Shown here: positions 12,901 to 24,200 of the stretch, piece by piece
Numbering within the stretch: the stretch's first letter is position 1
How the letters are laid out: every line of letters starts with the position of its first letter
Assembly (NCBI GenBank): GCA_964035545.1
Contig: OZ037771.1
Location: 13,520,980 to 13,584,979, forward strand
Reading direction: 5' to 3'
Length of the DNA: 64,000 nt
DNA from: Bugula neritina
Lineage: Eukaryota; Bryozoa; Gymnolaemata; Cheilostomatida; Bugulidae
Position numbers and translations under genes: made by a program
Notes under the pieces: generated by a model
The model's input: the letters and a program-made list of their open reading frames with translations, nothing else
What the model was told of the DNA's origin: nothing
Database searches by the model: none

Positions 12901-13323
12901 ATCTCACTGTGTATTGGCCGACAGACAATCTGTACAACAGAACCTCTCAGTTACCACCAGCTACTATACGTAATAAACTGAAAAGAAAGCTCAGTCAATC
13001 AAATGTGATGAAAAACATGGAAATCTTCATCCTTTTCCATTCTCCTCCGTAAGTCAAAACTAAGATACATTGTAAACTTCATACTTATAAGACAAAGCTA
13101 CTCCATTATGAAGTCTGCTACTTTTCCCAGTTGTAAAATGTTTTATAGAGTTGGTACAATATTCTGCTTATACTTATTAGGCTTTTGGCTTATTGTTTCA
13201 TCTATTTATAGAGCAATAGCTGCCAACAAGAACTCTAGAGGAGAAAGTGTGGATGTGGTTCTTTATTCAACGTGTGTAGATCAGACTAAACCTTATAATG
13301 TTGAAAGTGGTCAGTGCATCTAA
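9950..13323 (+). CDS. NHL-C: propeller-less secreted paralogue (174 aa)
   Basis: Exons: 9950-9973, 10534-10586, 12139-12275, 12850-13048, 13212-13323; together 525 nt with an open frame and TAA end. Exons 1-2 give MALARVAA plus ILMILTSRVTSDG, a signal peptide. The propeller exon and exon 4 are absent between 10587 and 12138. The exon 5 equivalent starts with one base that completes the phase-2 codon left by exon 2 (GG|G), whereas in NHL-E exon 5 enters in phase 1; the change restores the frame. The remainder nearly matches NHL-E: RLSFKSEFDIRCELIDYDND, LTVYWPTDNLYN, SNVMKNMEIFILF, and the Cys-containing tail. The product would be a small secreted Cys-containing protein consisting only of the C-terminal module. 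It could instead be a pseudogene of recent origin, but no stop or lost splice site is seen. Confidence 0.7.
10343..10394. repeat. Perfect 52-bp palindrome
   Basis: The 26-base left arm ending ...GTCCATATAAT is mirrored without mismatch by the right arm ATTATATGGAC..., with no spacer. It lies in intron 1 of NHL-C. Confidence 0.9.
10955..11040 (+). repeat. Second tRNA-derived SINE family, plus orientation
   Basis: It contains GTGTGATGAATAACTCTC, then CTTGCAAACTGGAGG and a split B box, GGGTTCAAAATTCAAATCCC, followed by AGTGGGAGCAAAAG. Degenerate copy between the signal exons and exon 5 equivalent of NHL-C. Confidence 0.55.
11845..11945 (-). repeat. Second tRNA-derived SINE family, well-preserved copy
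   Basis: On the minus strand it reads GGTCCTGTGATGTAATGGTT, AGCATGCTTGTTTGCAAGCC and GGTCTTGGGTTCGATTCCCA. The 5' part resembles tRNA-Gln and the 3' part has a perfect B box. The anticodon stem does not fold as a proper five-pair stem, so it is not called a tRNA gene. Confidence 0.7.
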
Positions 13324-15182
13324 GCTGTCTAACAGTATTACGTGGCAGAAGAAATCAGTACACCTAACCTGTTTATTACTAGGAAAAAATTACTGTAAAA
13401 GTAAAATCTAAAGTAGATCTTGATGCATGCTGCTTTGGTATTACCAAAACAGAGCACTGTAAACAAATCCTTTGTAAACCAATTTTTGTCAAAAGCTAGA
13501 CTCTGCAGCATTGAAAGTAAGAGATAAAAAATCTGTACTTGATTTCTTTTGATTAGAGGGGCACCAGCCTTCTCCACCCTCAAACTTTGACAAAATTGTA
13601 ATAAAGTTATAATTATACATACATTTTTGATAAAATGTTGTATTTGCTTGACTGTGACTCTATATGAAACTTTTATTGCAACATCAACCATAATAAAGTT
13701 TCTAAAAAGTAAACATACTACCATTTGTTATAAGTAAATAATTTAATTTCTAAAATATTTGTTTCATTAAAAGTTATTTACACAATTTCAAATAAAAAAC
13801 ATATTTTAAGATGAAAAATATTTTCACAACCGAAGAGTCAAAAATCACGTATAAAACATTCTAATAATTATTTAAAATAAGGCATTAGGGATATCAAAAA
13901 GAATCAGCCAGGGAATATCTCAATTTAGAGTCAATTATATTGACAAATAAGACTGCAGAAAATAGCCAGATTATACCTTTTATAAGTATCCCTGTTTTAT
14001 AAGTTTTTATAATAAAATAGATGAGCAATTAGGATGCAGTTGACACCCTTGATTATGATTGACACACTTGGTCAGTGCTCTAGCCACTAGACTACAGTGC
14101 CCCCAGACTACAACTGCTTCTTAATTACTTGTCAAAATTAGCACCAATATAAGGCAGAGTAAAAATAAGTCAAGGAAGCACAAAAGAGGCTTCAGAATAT
14201 ACCAAATTATTGTGTATACTGTTGATATGTAATAGGAAGACTTCTATATAAATAAAAAAATCACTATATTATTTTCAAGCCTTAATAATGTATAAATTCT
14301 CAGTTCAATTTGTTGAGAATGTAAAGTTTTTCCATAGTCTAGCTGGGAAGATAAAATGTTTACACTTGTTTTATTTTGATACAGATGTGTATTTCCAAAG
14401 ACTGAATAAAATTAGTGTGTCTGAATTTGAGAAAATGGGAGGGTTTATAAAAGTCTAAAAATAGCTTTTTTCTGTAGTAGCCAAAATAGCTGTACATAAG
14501 CAAATAACACAACAGAGAAAAACATAAGGTAGCTAACATAGCTATGAAAATACGATTAAAGCTGTAATGATGCAACAAAATCTCTCCAAGCCCCAAGGTC
14601 CCAACAACTGGCAAGAGGTCAAACTCTTGTAAGAAAGCACTAAAGTGCTTTAAGTGCTTTCAACACTTTACATGATAAGCTCATATAATAGCAGCTAAGC
14701 TAAGGTAAACTATGCACCTAACCTTTCTTAGCCGTTGAAACATTTGATAAATATGGCAACTTCATAATTTTAGCTGATTACCTATGTTAATCTCTTTTTG
14801 TACATGATGTGCTTACTTCTCTAACTCAGAAATTCCGTTTCAGCTAACAGAGTTTAAACTGCTGAGAATTTTAGTTCAAGTAAATATTAAAGCTATTTTT
14901 TCTCTTAGTTCATAATCACTCTTCTAAGTGACTCCTTTATCTTAAAATGTCATTGATCTCACAGATGTTGTGGTTGAACAATGGCGCAAGTTATAAATTA
15001 TAGCACTAATAAGATGCTTTGGCTGTTACCTCACTACTCTGGTTAGTTGTTAAATTAAAGACTCCTGCTGCACCTTATTTATGAAGCTCTAAATATTTAT
15101 GTCTCTTCTTTAATTATCATCTATAGTATCAGAGGGCTGTATGCTCAAATAATTTTGTTTTATGAGGTATTCTGGGCTTGTA

Positions 15183-15236
15183 CTGGTACCAAAATAAAAA
15201 ATAGCATCCGAGTGGGAAACCTCTATCTGGAACCCT
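15183..15236 (+). mobile_element. MITE family 1, terminal fragment
   Basis: GGTACCAAAATAAAAAATAG followed by CATCCGAGTGGGAAAC matches the right terminal inverted repeat of the family. No interior or left end is present, and it runs straight into the triplet microsatellite. Confidence 0.6.
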
Positions 15237-15402
15237 ACTACTACCACTACCACTACCACCACCACTACCACTACCACTACCACTACCACTACCACTACCA
15301 CTACCACTACCACTACCACTACCACTACCACTACCACTACCACTACCACTACCATTACCACTACCACTACCACTATCACTACCACTACCACTACCACTAC
15401 CA

Positions 15403-15462
<60 letters not shown>

Positions 15463-15463
15463 G
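15237..15463. repeat. (CTA/CCA)n triplet microsatellite
   Basis: About 225 bp of alternating ACT and ACC triplets end in a pure ACT tract. It produces artificial poly-Val and poly-Tyr/His ORFs on the two strands, which are not genes. Confidence 0.95.
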
Positions 15464-17288
15464 GTATAAATTAAACAAATAGCAATTATTTCTAACTTCA
15501 TTGTATGCTATTCCTAACTGATGCAACATGCAGGCTGCGGTTTAATCGCTGAGTTGGCTTAAAAGTTTGGACTCTGAAATTTATGCATAAAATTATATAT
15601 ATAAAACTATTGTTTATCATTCACATCTGACCTATATCTCTAAAAGAGCAAATAACATTAGTTTGAGAATTTATAGGTCAGTAAAATAAACAAAAGCAAA
15701 AATCCCTAACTCCATTGAGCAAAGGCCTACATTCCGTGCACTTGCCGACCTCAGCTAACCTGCTTATATGTTTCTCTTTAAGCCTTTTTATAAGCCATAT
15801 AAGTGTTCTAAATACCCCTAAAGTTGCCCATACATTCTAATTCCTTTACACAACCTCGATTGTTATTAAACTTGCACTAAACCTGAGGAGTGCTTTCCTA
15901 TATTACATACAACCTAGGCTAGCTTACAGGAAAAGCTCCAACGTTGAAAATATTTTACGAGTCTACAATCTTCGCAGCAGACCTTTTAAAGTCCATAATT
16001 TACTTTTAAAGAAAGTTGTTAGATAATTATATATTTTTCTATAGCTTTAAAATCAATATAGCCTACAAACTAGTATTAAATGTAGTGAGAACTGTAGTGT
16101 AATTGACAGGACTAGCTGACAGCTACATAAAATTATAACATACTAAGTGTACACTGCATGAATGCGGAAATGCTACCATTAGAATTGCTGAGTGAAAACT
16201 ATGAACACTGGTGATTAATGCTTTCTAAGCACCAATTTGAGCGTAACTCTTATATAGGTATGATAGTTATTATAGTCAATAGCTATAATAGATTCAACCC
16301 AATACATGTTTATTTCTACTATCACACAAATAACAACATATATCAAATTATAAATATGTGTCAAAGGTGTAAACATGTAGATACATTTGTCATTGCAGAA
16401 ATTTTTTAATGGATTATTTGTTGGTGTTAGACATTTTTTATATTGTATATTATATGCTGTTTGGTGTAAATTGAGTAGTCAGATTGTTTATAAAAAGTAC
16501 CTTTTTTTGTTACATTAATAATATTTTGAACTATGAAATACCTCATACATGCAGCACTTATCTACCATCTTCTGTTAATGAGCCTTTTAGTCAAGGGTTT
16601 ATAGTTGGGGAAGACTGAACTCTGAACTCTGTACTCTGTACTCTTCAGAGTTTACCATCAACACTTGTCTTTTATCTACTCTTCTAAATCAAGCTGATGG
16701 ACTAATGACAGCATGTACGGTGACTACAGCTGCCAAATTACTATATAAATATTCTAAATTGTTTTATTCAACCCCTAAAAATGCAAGAAAAAATTATAAT
16801 ATGCTCTTGCTCATACTACCATGGCAAATAATCACACAATTCTTTTAGTTGTTGTTTTCAAAACTTTATTATATAAAACTAAACTTTGTATTAAATTTTT
16901 ATTTTATTGAACTATAAATAACATGTTTGTTCCTACATAGATGTTCATCTATTAAAAGAATAATGGCATAGCCAAGTCTGAATTTTATGCAGAGTCAAAA
17001 AATAAAACCATATGAGTGTGCTATCCATAGCTATGGTGAAGTAAGTATATCTGCTTTGTAAACACAACCCTTAATTAATATAGAGTGAGAGATGCATTTG
17101 AAAAGGGTCTATATTGGCTATGGAAATTCTTTTGTGCTAACCTTCAATTTTACGTAATAGCTGTAAACACAAATCTGCAAAAGTATGCCAGCTGTACACA
17201 AAATTTGCTATAAATAGCCAATGTTTGAGAGTTCCACCTTGTAGTTAGAGTTCCACCTTGCAGTTAGAGTTTCGGGTCACGAGCAGAA

Positions 17289-19433
17289 ATGGAGTGGTAC
17301 CTGCTTACTTTTGTGAGTATTTTTATTTAGTTTATTTTATTTTTTCATACACTCATAGAAAAGTCTGTTTAACAATAATATCGATTTATATGGATTTAGA
17401 TAGAAAACTTAATTAATCTATAATTTATGAAAAACTGAATTAGCCACCAGAGCTAAAAATGCTGTTGTTTCTATGTTTTTGCAACACAGGTACTTTAATA
17501 AACTATTCCTTGTATCAGTTTAGCTAAAAGTTATATTGAAGCTAGCTAATTTTAGAAATGAATCTTTTACTATAATATATTGAAAAGCCAGTAAATAGTA
17601 GCTGTATTGCTAGGCTTCTTTGGTCATGACTTTGAGGCTTTAAATTTCAAAATCATTGAAAATAACTACAACATTTTATTTTTCTAAACTTCAGGCATTG
17701 GGAATAATTTTCAGTATTTGATATTTTTAGTGAACATTATACTTAGTGATGCCGTCCATGTATTATTTAGCACAAATTCAAACTGTACATTATCTTGACT
17801 GTATATTGATTCAACAATTATATGCTGTATAGTGTATGCCTTATTTCACTTTTTGTGCAATATAAATTAAAAAGTGTAATGCAATTTGTTTGTAGCTTAA
17901 GATTAGAGGGTAGTGATATTTAAAACCGAAACACACTGATTTTTAATTTATGTTTCTTATATTTTTGTAGCTTCTATTGGGTTACACAGGTCTGGCAAAG
18001 TCTGGTTCCCTCTCAAGGTAAATTTAAATTAATATGTTCTACTTTGGAAAATGCTTTCATGCACCCTCTTGTGTGTGTATATACCATTTAACATTGTAGG
18101 GCTATAGAGCAATGCTTTCGTTTGATGAAATTATTGTATTGATAAATGCTGTAATGTTTTACAATATAAACCTCATAGTGAAAGTTGCTCAATCTCCTTC
18201 ATAAATTATAATCAGTTACGTATTTCAATGCTTTTATAAGGTAAACCTGGTCGAACAGATAAATTGACACTTTGCCAGCGAATGCCTATTTGATAGACTT
18301 TGCTATTAGGTCTCTGGATGTAAAGTTCTCAGCATTTCTTGAAGTAATACACTTGTCCTACTCTTTTTATTAGTAATAAGTTTTATTCAGAAAGAAAATG
18401 TTGAGGTTCATGAAAATCTAATTTTTTACATCATTCAGGGGTTAAACTTAACTTTTTCAGCAACTCTTGTTTTGCTGTAACTGTAGTTCTATCACATGAC
18501 ATCATGTTATACTTATTCTAAGCATTGAATATTTTCAGTGTTTCGTTCAACAAAACTAAATTGATCTTCAAAGTATCTGAACTAGTTCACCACTTGGAGT
18601 TTGATAAATTCAAAGACGACGGGAGCATTCTCATTGGCACAAAGTCAAGATTCATCACTTTCAATAATGATGAACACGAAATTCTACAATCTTTCTCAGT
18701 TCCTGGCTTTGTTCAAGTAAACATCACTCATGTAGTGCTAGCAGATGCCACTAGCTGGTGCCTCAGAATCCTGAACAGAAAGAACAATGTGACATCACCA
18801 GTTCTTAAAGGGACTTGTTTCCCTAGCCACACAGGTGTACCTAATTTGTACAAGCCATGGAAAGTTATAGAAGATATTAGGAATCCAGGAAATCTGTTGG
18901 TTACTGACAGGCAGGCAGACCTTCTGATGTCTGTAGATGTGAAGAACGGAGAATGGAGTTCTGTAGCTGCACGTGGCTTGCATATGGTTGAATCAATGCA
19001 GTGGATGGGACAGCAGCTATTGCTGACCAGCAAATACAATGTGACTCGGCTGACTTGGTCTGACGAAGGTGCTGTCAGTGTAGAGATCATTGCTGGTTCA
19101 GACAAGTCCGGAGACAAGCTTGGAAAACTGCTTTCTGCTAAGTTTAACCAACTTGCTGGAATTGGAAAGCTAGAAAAAAACAAGTTCATTCTTGCCGATT
19201 CCCTAAACTTCAAAATGAAGCTGATGGACATGGATGAAAACACTGTCGGTCCTGTTTGTTATGAGAGAGACTTCCCTAAGTATATAAAATGCAAGTGTAC
19301 AGAGTGGCCTTACTCTTTTCTTAGTGATGGAGACACTCTTTATGTAGGAACAGATGAAGGTGTCCAGAAGTTGAGTGGTAAGTTGAACCTGAGATTACCT
19401 GCTCTTAAAAATGCAGTTCACTATAAGGTTTAA
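17289..19433 (+). CDS. NHL-D: secreted NHL-repeat protein with broken or unclear 3' end
   Basis: Exons: 17289-17312, 17971-18017, 18539-19377. Exon 1 (MEWYLLTF) and exon 2 (LLLGYTGLAKSGSLS) form a signal peptide; exon 2 is 47 nt instead of 53, keeping phase 2. Exon 3 is an intact propeller: HHLEFDKFKDDGSILIGTKS, KGTCFPSHTG, NPGNLLVTDRQADLLMSVD, GDTLYVGTDEG. It ends at a good donor, G|GTAAGT, at 19378. Without splicing the frame continues 18 codons to a TAA at 19433. An exon 7 homologue lies 350 bp downstream, too close to hold exons 4-6, and its phase does not join exon 3 directly. Either a missed small exon bridges them or the 3' end is decayed. Confidence 0.7.
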
Positions 19434-19727
19434 ATATAGTAGAAATAGTTTAATGCATACATGTTGATTTTAATGATTAACATTAACTTTAGTACAATAG
19501 ATTAGCCTCGGATACTAGAATAATATACTTCCAAATGGAGTAATAGGTCAAATGTCTACGTTTAGAAAGTAGGTCACTGCCAAAATTTTACTTTTAAAAC
19601 TTTTTCTATTAAACCAAAATATTTTCTGATTCCAGGTAAAAGTGAAACCTTTTAAATGTGTCAGCAATGTGTATAAACTGAGCTGGACTGAATATAAGTG
19701 TGCTGAATTTATACTGTAGGAAGGAAG

Positions 19728-19839
19728 TTTTATTTCTGCTAAGATGAACTCTGAAGGTCAACTCATTCAACTGGTGTTTCACTCTTCCTGTGCTGACGAA
19801 ACTCTGTCTTATGATGCCGAAACTGACACCTGCTCTTAG
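19728..19839 (+). pseudogene. Isolated exon 7 homologue of NHL-D
   Basis: This 112-nt segment has exactly the length of exon 7 in NHL-C and NHL-E. It encodes FISAKMNSEGQLIQLVFHSS followed by CADETLSYDAETDTCS and TAG, aligning with NKNSRGESVDVVLYSTC...QCI. It follows an AG and enters in phase 2, as in the paralogues. With exon 3 ending in phase 1, a direct 3-to-7 splice would be out of frame. It may be a relic or the true last exon reached through an unseen bridging exon. Confidence 0.6.
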
Positions 19840-21203
19840 ACAGAGACTTGGTAAATTTGAGATAAACTGCAACTGCAACTTAGATACTCTTGTAATAACT
19901 GCATTATATCTCTGTGTGAATAGAAACCTATGGTGGCTAAATGTAAATTTCGAGTAATGCAATTTTAATAATTTTTTACTGATCATTTATAATCGGTAAT
20001 ACAAATAGCTTTTTGAGCATTTGAATTGTTGTTAAAATTGTTACTATTTGGTAGAAGATAACTAGTTTTCACATAACTTTTTTTTGAAACTTTGTTTTTA
20101 ACTGCTAACCAAAGAGATGTTAAGTAAAAACAAATAACATAAACTGGCTAATTCTACATTGCTATATTGTAAAAACTGTTATTTTCCACCAAAAAATGCC
20201 TCAGTGTTTAAAAATAAATACTAAATTGATGGCTAGAATAACAATAGGTGCATTTCTTATGGTTTTTAACTGCAAATATACTAAAAATTGTTTTGAAACA
20301 AATTAGTTAGCAGGTATTTTAATGAAATAATACTAACGTTGTTACTTCAATTAAAAATGTAAATATTCTTTAGTTTAAGTATTTATAATCACTACCACTA
20401 TATCATAAATATATCAGATGCCAAATAAAAAAAAGTTATGTAAAAATCTTTTATTCAACTAAAAATATTTTCAGTATTCAACTTCAATCACTGAGCTGCT
20501 TATTAGAAAGACGTTCTGCTTAAATTTTATTACAAAATTAAACATTTAAATAGATAGTATAGTTGCATTATAAACTGCATAAAGTTGAGATGCAATGTAA
20601 TAGCAATGATGTCTACCTTTGATCAATAATTTTTGTTTTCCGTAAACAATTTTTAAATATGTGTACCGCTAAAAGTAGGATAACTCCAAGAACGCTATAG
20701 GCATTTTATTTATATTAATGGCAAAATTATAGTTAAGAAATATACTATATAGTTGATGAATTATATATAGCTGCATACCAGCATGTGGCTAGAATAAATT
20801 ACAAAGTGACAAAAATTCTGCTAGCAAATTATATTTAATTTTGTATTAAATATGACAATCACAGCAGTCACATGCTGAGCTTTGAAAATACATGCAGGAC
20901 TTTACTACGTGCCAAATTAAACTCCTTGAAACAGAAAATGATTTACTGCAAGGCAATGCTTATCTTAGTTGGAAACTCTATTTCCTAACATTCCACGAGT
21001 AGAGAGAAGCAATTGCTTTCTAATATCTTGGAGTGAATTTAGGTGAGTATTTGGCATTTTTAAAAATTCATAATTAAGGAAAAATATTGAAAAATCTAGC
21101 ATTCATATACAATACATAATTTGTATTGTATTGTATATATAATGCATCGAATTTTTTTATGTAGATTTGTTATTCTCACACCACACATCATAATCATTTG
21201 GTG
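19840..21203. other. Intergenic: NHL-D to NHL-E
   Basis: AT-rich sequence with no recognisable exon or element; it should include the NHL-E promoter. Confidence 0.5.
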
Positions 21204-24200
21204 ATGCAGTGTTATTGGCCGGTAGCTGTAAGTAAAATACATTTTATTCCTAAGAATATGTTTTGAAATTTGTACTAATTTTATGCTTCACAACTTTCAT
21301 TTATCTACATAATTGCTATTTAAGAATTATAATGAAAACACTTTGTTTAAATGCTTGTTTTTTTAATGCTAATTATAGTGGGAGTACCACCATTAAAATA
21401 AGAGCTATTGTCACACATATATATTTGCAGTATAAAGCAGCAACGAAGTTAATAAGTTGAAAAAATATTTACTTGTTTTTATATTCAAACTAATAGTTTG
21501 GACTTTTAAGCTACACAAATAGCTATGTTTTCCTTCCTTTTTGAAACAAAGAATAGCTTATGTAAAGTGCTGTTTTAACTTAATCAAAGCTTTTAATAAT
21601 TTTAACAGCTTTACAAAATTATGTAACTTTGGTGTAAATAAATAGCTGTTCAGTACATTCTATTTCAATTATTGTAATATTTTAGATCGTAGGCCTTTTC
21701 GTTGGCTGTGTAGCTGCTAATGATGAACTTCAACCAAGGTACGATGTTTACTATTTTTTCATTTTGAAAAACTACCTACTAGCTGCTAACCATAAGTGAA
21801 GCAGTTGTGTTAATAAACTCTATTGTCTTATAATTTAACAACTGACTTGTGGCTTCTTCACTTTACTGCTTAAGATATTATATGATTTGCCAAGTTCACA
21901 TTTCCATCTGCTGCTCACAATGGCTTCACCCCAGATAGAAGCTTCCCAGTTAGATGGTACTTTTTATTTTGGTACTATTAGCTAATAGAAATTATTTGGT
22001 ATATTATTTCAATTTTCTCAAATATGTGTAGCTATGGGACATAAAAGCACTAATACATTAATAATAGATATTATCTTTAATGAATACTCATTAACAAAAT
22101 ATCTTTTCAAACAAAAAGAAGTATAGATAATGCAAAATAATTGAGTTAATGCAGAGCAAAGAAATTTATTTATGTGCTAAATTACAAGCAATTGATCCAA
22201 GTTTTTTTAAAGATTAATATATTTCAATAATTTTAAAAAAAATTGCACAAAGGATATATACTGTACCAAAATAAATAAATAGCGTCTAACTGGGAAGTGT
22301 CTATCTAACATGACACCTTCACAACGTCTGTAACAGACTTTAAAGGATTGCTCTATCTTAGTTTATTACAATCACATTATAATTATGAACTATAATCTAA
22401 TGTGTATGCAAACAATTGTGACTTTGCAAAGGGATAGATGCCTAGAAAACAGCTTTTCAAAATTCCAATTTTGAGGGAGGTAAAATTTTCAGTCATGAAA
22501 AAGAATAGCCTAATACGTGACGTGTGAACGCCAGTAACTATGCTGCACGTGCTAACTATAACGCTAGTATTCAATGTTGCTGAGCGCAACATCAACCAAT
22601 AACGCTCAAGCAGTTACAGTGCGCTATATAGGTCAGCTTTGGTGCGCCTATAATATTGCACAATCTGACCTAGTTTAGATCGATCGCAGGCATTCATCCT
22701 AAAGAATGCATGTTTTTGCGATGCTTTTTTCTATGCTTACAAGCAAAATATGGCCTAATGTTATCACATACATGTTATTTAACATGTCAAAAAACTATAG
22801 ATTGAGATAATTCACATTTGCACTTCTATAAATATACAAATTACGAGCTGAAAGATCACATCTCACAGTCATATTTCTATAGTTATTCATTTGTATAGTC
22901 ACGTGACCAGCAGGAATGCTGGCGCTGTTACGTCACAGTTCCCAGCTCATTTCAAAATCGGCGTTTTGGCTGTTACCAATCTACACCCTCAACTTCAACT
23001 AACTTTTTCTACCTTTGGTCAAATGCTTTTTGTCAATGCATGCTTAGAAAAACACAATATTATGTGTGTTTGACCTAAATGGCCATTTATTAGACAAGAT
23101 AGAGCAATCCTTTAAGGCCTCCTATCTTTTACCAAATACTTCTGGTTTTAGTCTCTTGTTCAGAAGTTCCACGCTCTTCCTCAACTCCACGCATCAAGTC
23201 CTACATATGGAAGTTGATAGGTACAAAAACGATGGAAGCATTCTGATTGGCAGTTCACAAAATCATCTTCAAACTACCAATGGGCAGACAACCACAACTT
23301 TGATAGCTGACCTTTCAGTCTCGGGTTTCACACAAATCAACAGAACTCACCTGGCAATAGTCGCTCAAATGATTCATTGCATCAAAATATTAAACAGAGA
23401 CAACATGTTTACACAGACCCTTGCAGGAACATGTGGCACCAATGGTTACGCTGAAGGCGGGGTGGGAGTAGGACGTCTCTACAATCCGTGGGGAGTAGTC
23501 TTAGATATCAGGAACCCAGGTAATCTGTTAGTTACAGATAAACACAACAATGCACTGAGGTCTGTAGATCTGAGAACAGGAGAACTGAGTACAGTCATCA
23601 ATATGGGATTTAATGAGCCAGTAAAGATGCTGTGGGCAAACAGTACTCTGTTGGTGGTCAACCATCAACACTACATTTCTCAAGTGAGCTGGTTAGGAGA
23701 TGAACACATTAGCAATAATGTTATAGCTGGTTCAATTATAGAAGGAGACGTGCTGGGGGGATTTGATGTGGCCAAGTTTAGCTTTCCCTTTGAAATAGAG
23801 AGAGTGGGATACAATATGTACATGGTTAGTGACTATGGGAATGAAAAGCTGAAGTTGTTGGATATGAATAGGCAAACAGTTGGCATAGTCTGTTACAGAC
23901 GGATAGATGAGAATGAGACAAGCTGTAACCCTCCAGATGAGCCGGTAGCTCTGCTAAATATTAATAATACAGTCTATGTGGGACCTGATGAAGGACAGAT
24001 CCATGCATTCAGTGGTGAGTTTTGATATTCTTGCTCTATAATATCGCCAACTATCAATAGATGTTTAGGCATGGTAGAAAACCTCAAAAATATTTTACAG
24101 CATGATAGAAAACTAGAAAGATATGCGTCAGCATGATATATTCTTGCTATTGTTTTTATCATAATAATTAATCAACAAAATTCTACATAATAGCAATCAT

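Larger units (their letters stand above)
13324..17288. other. Long intergenic stretch between NHL-C and NHL-D
   Basis: No coding exon is recognised. AATAAA at 13600 is a possible poly(A) signal for NHL-C. A tRNA-like SINE remnant lies near 14055-14105 (GCTCTAGCCACTAGACTAC). A MITE end and a long triplet microsatellite lie at 15183-15463. Just before NHL-D, GAGTTCCACCTTG occurs twice in tandem (about 17229-17262). Confidence 0.5.

Noticed and set aside
13338-13724. 128-aa minus-strand ORF after NHL-C
   Set aside because: No recognisable domain, AT-rich composition and no paralogue in the window; likely chance.
15110-15529. ORFs of poly-Val and poly-Tyr/His on opposite strands
   Set aside because: Both are translations of the triplet microsatellite; no normal coding composition or splice context.
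18728-19243. 171-aa minus-strand ORF over the NHL-D propeller exon
   Set aside because: It is antisense to a conserved coding exon; similar antisense frames over NHL-E, F and G are shadows of the same kind.
19636-19716. Possible bridging exon before the NHL-D exon 7 homologue (frame containing KPFKCVSNVYKLSWTEYKC)
   Set aside because: It ends in TAG just before the exon and lacks the motifs of exons 4-6; evidence too thin to call.
23066-23151. N-terminal extension of the NHL-E propeller frame
   Set aside because: It covers the end of the TTAA element; exon 2 joins in phase at the TTTTAG acceptor, giving exon 3 from 23152.
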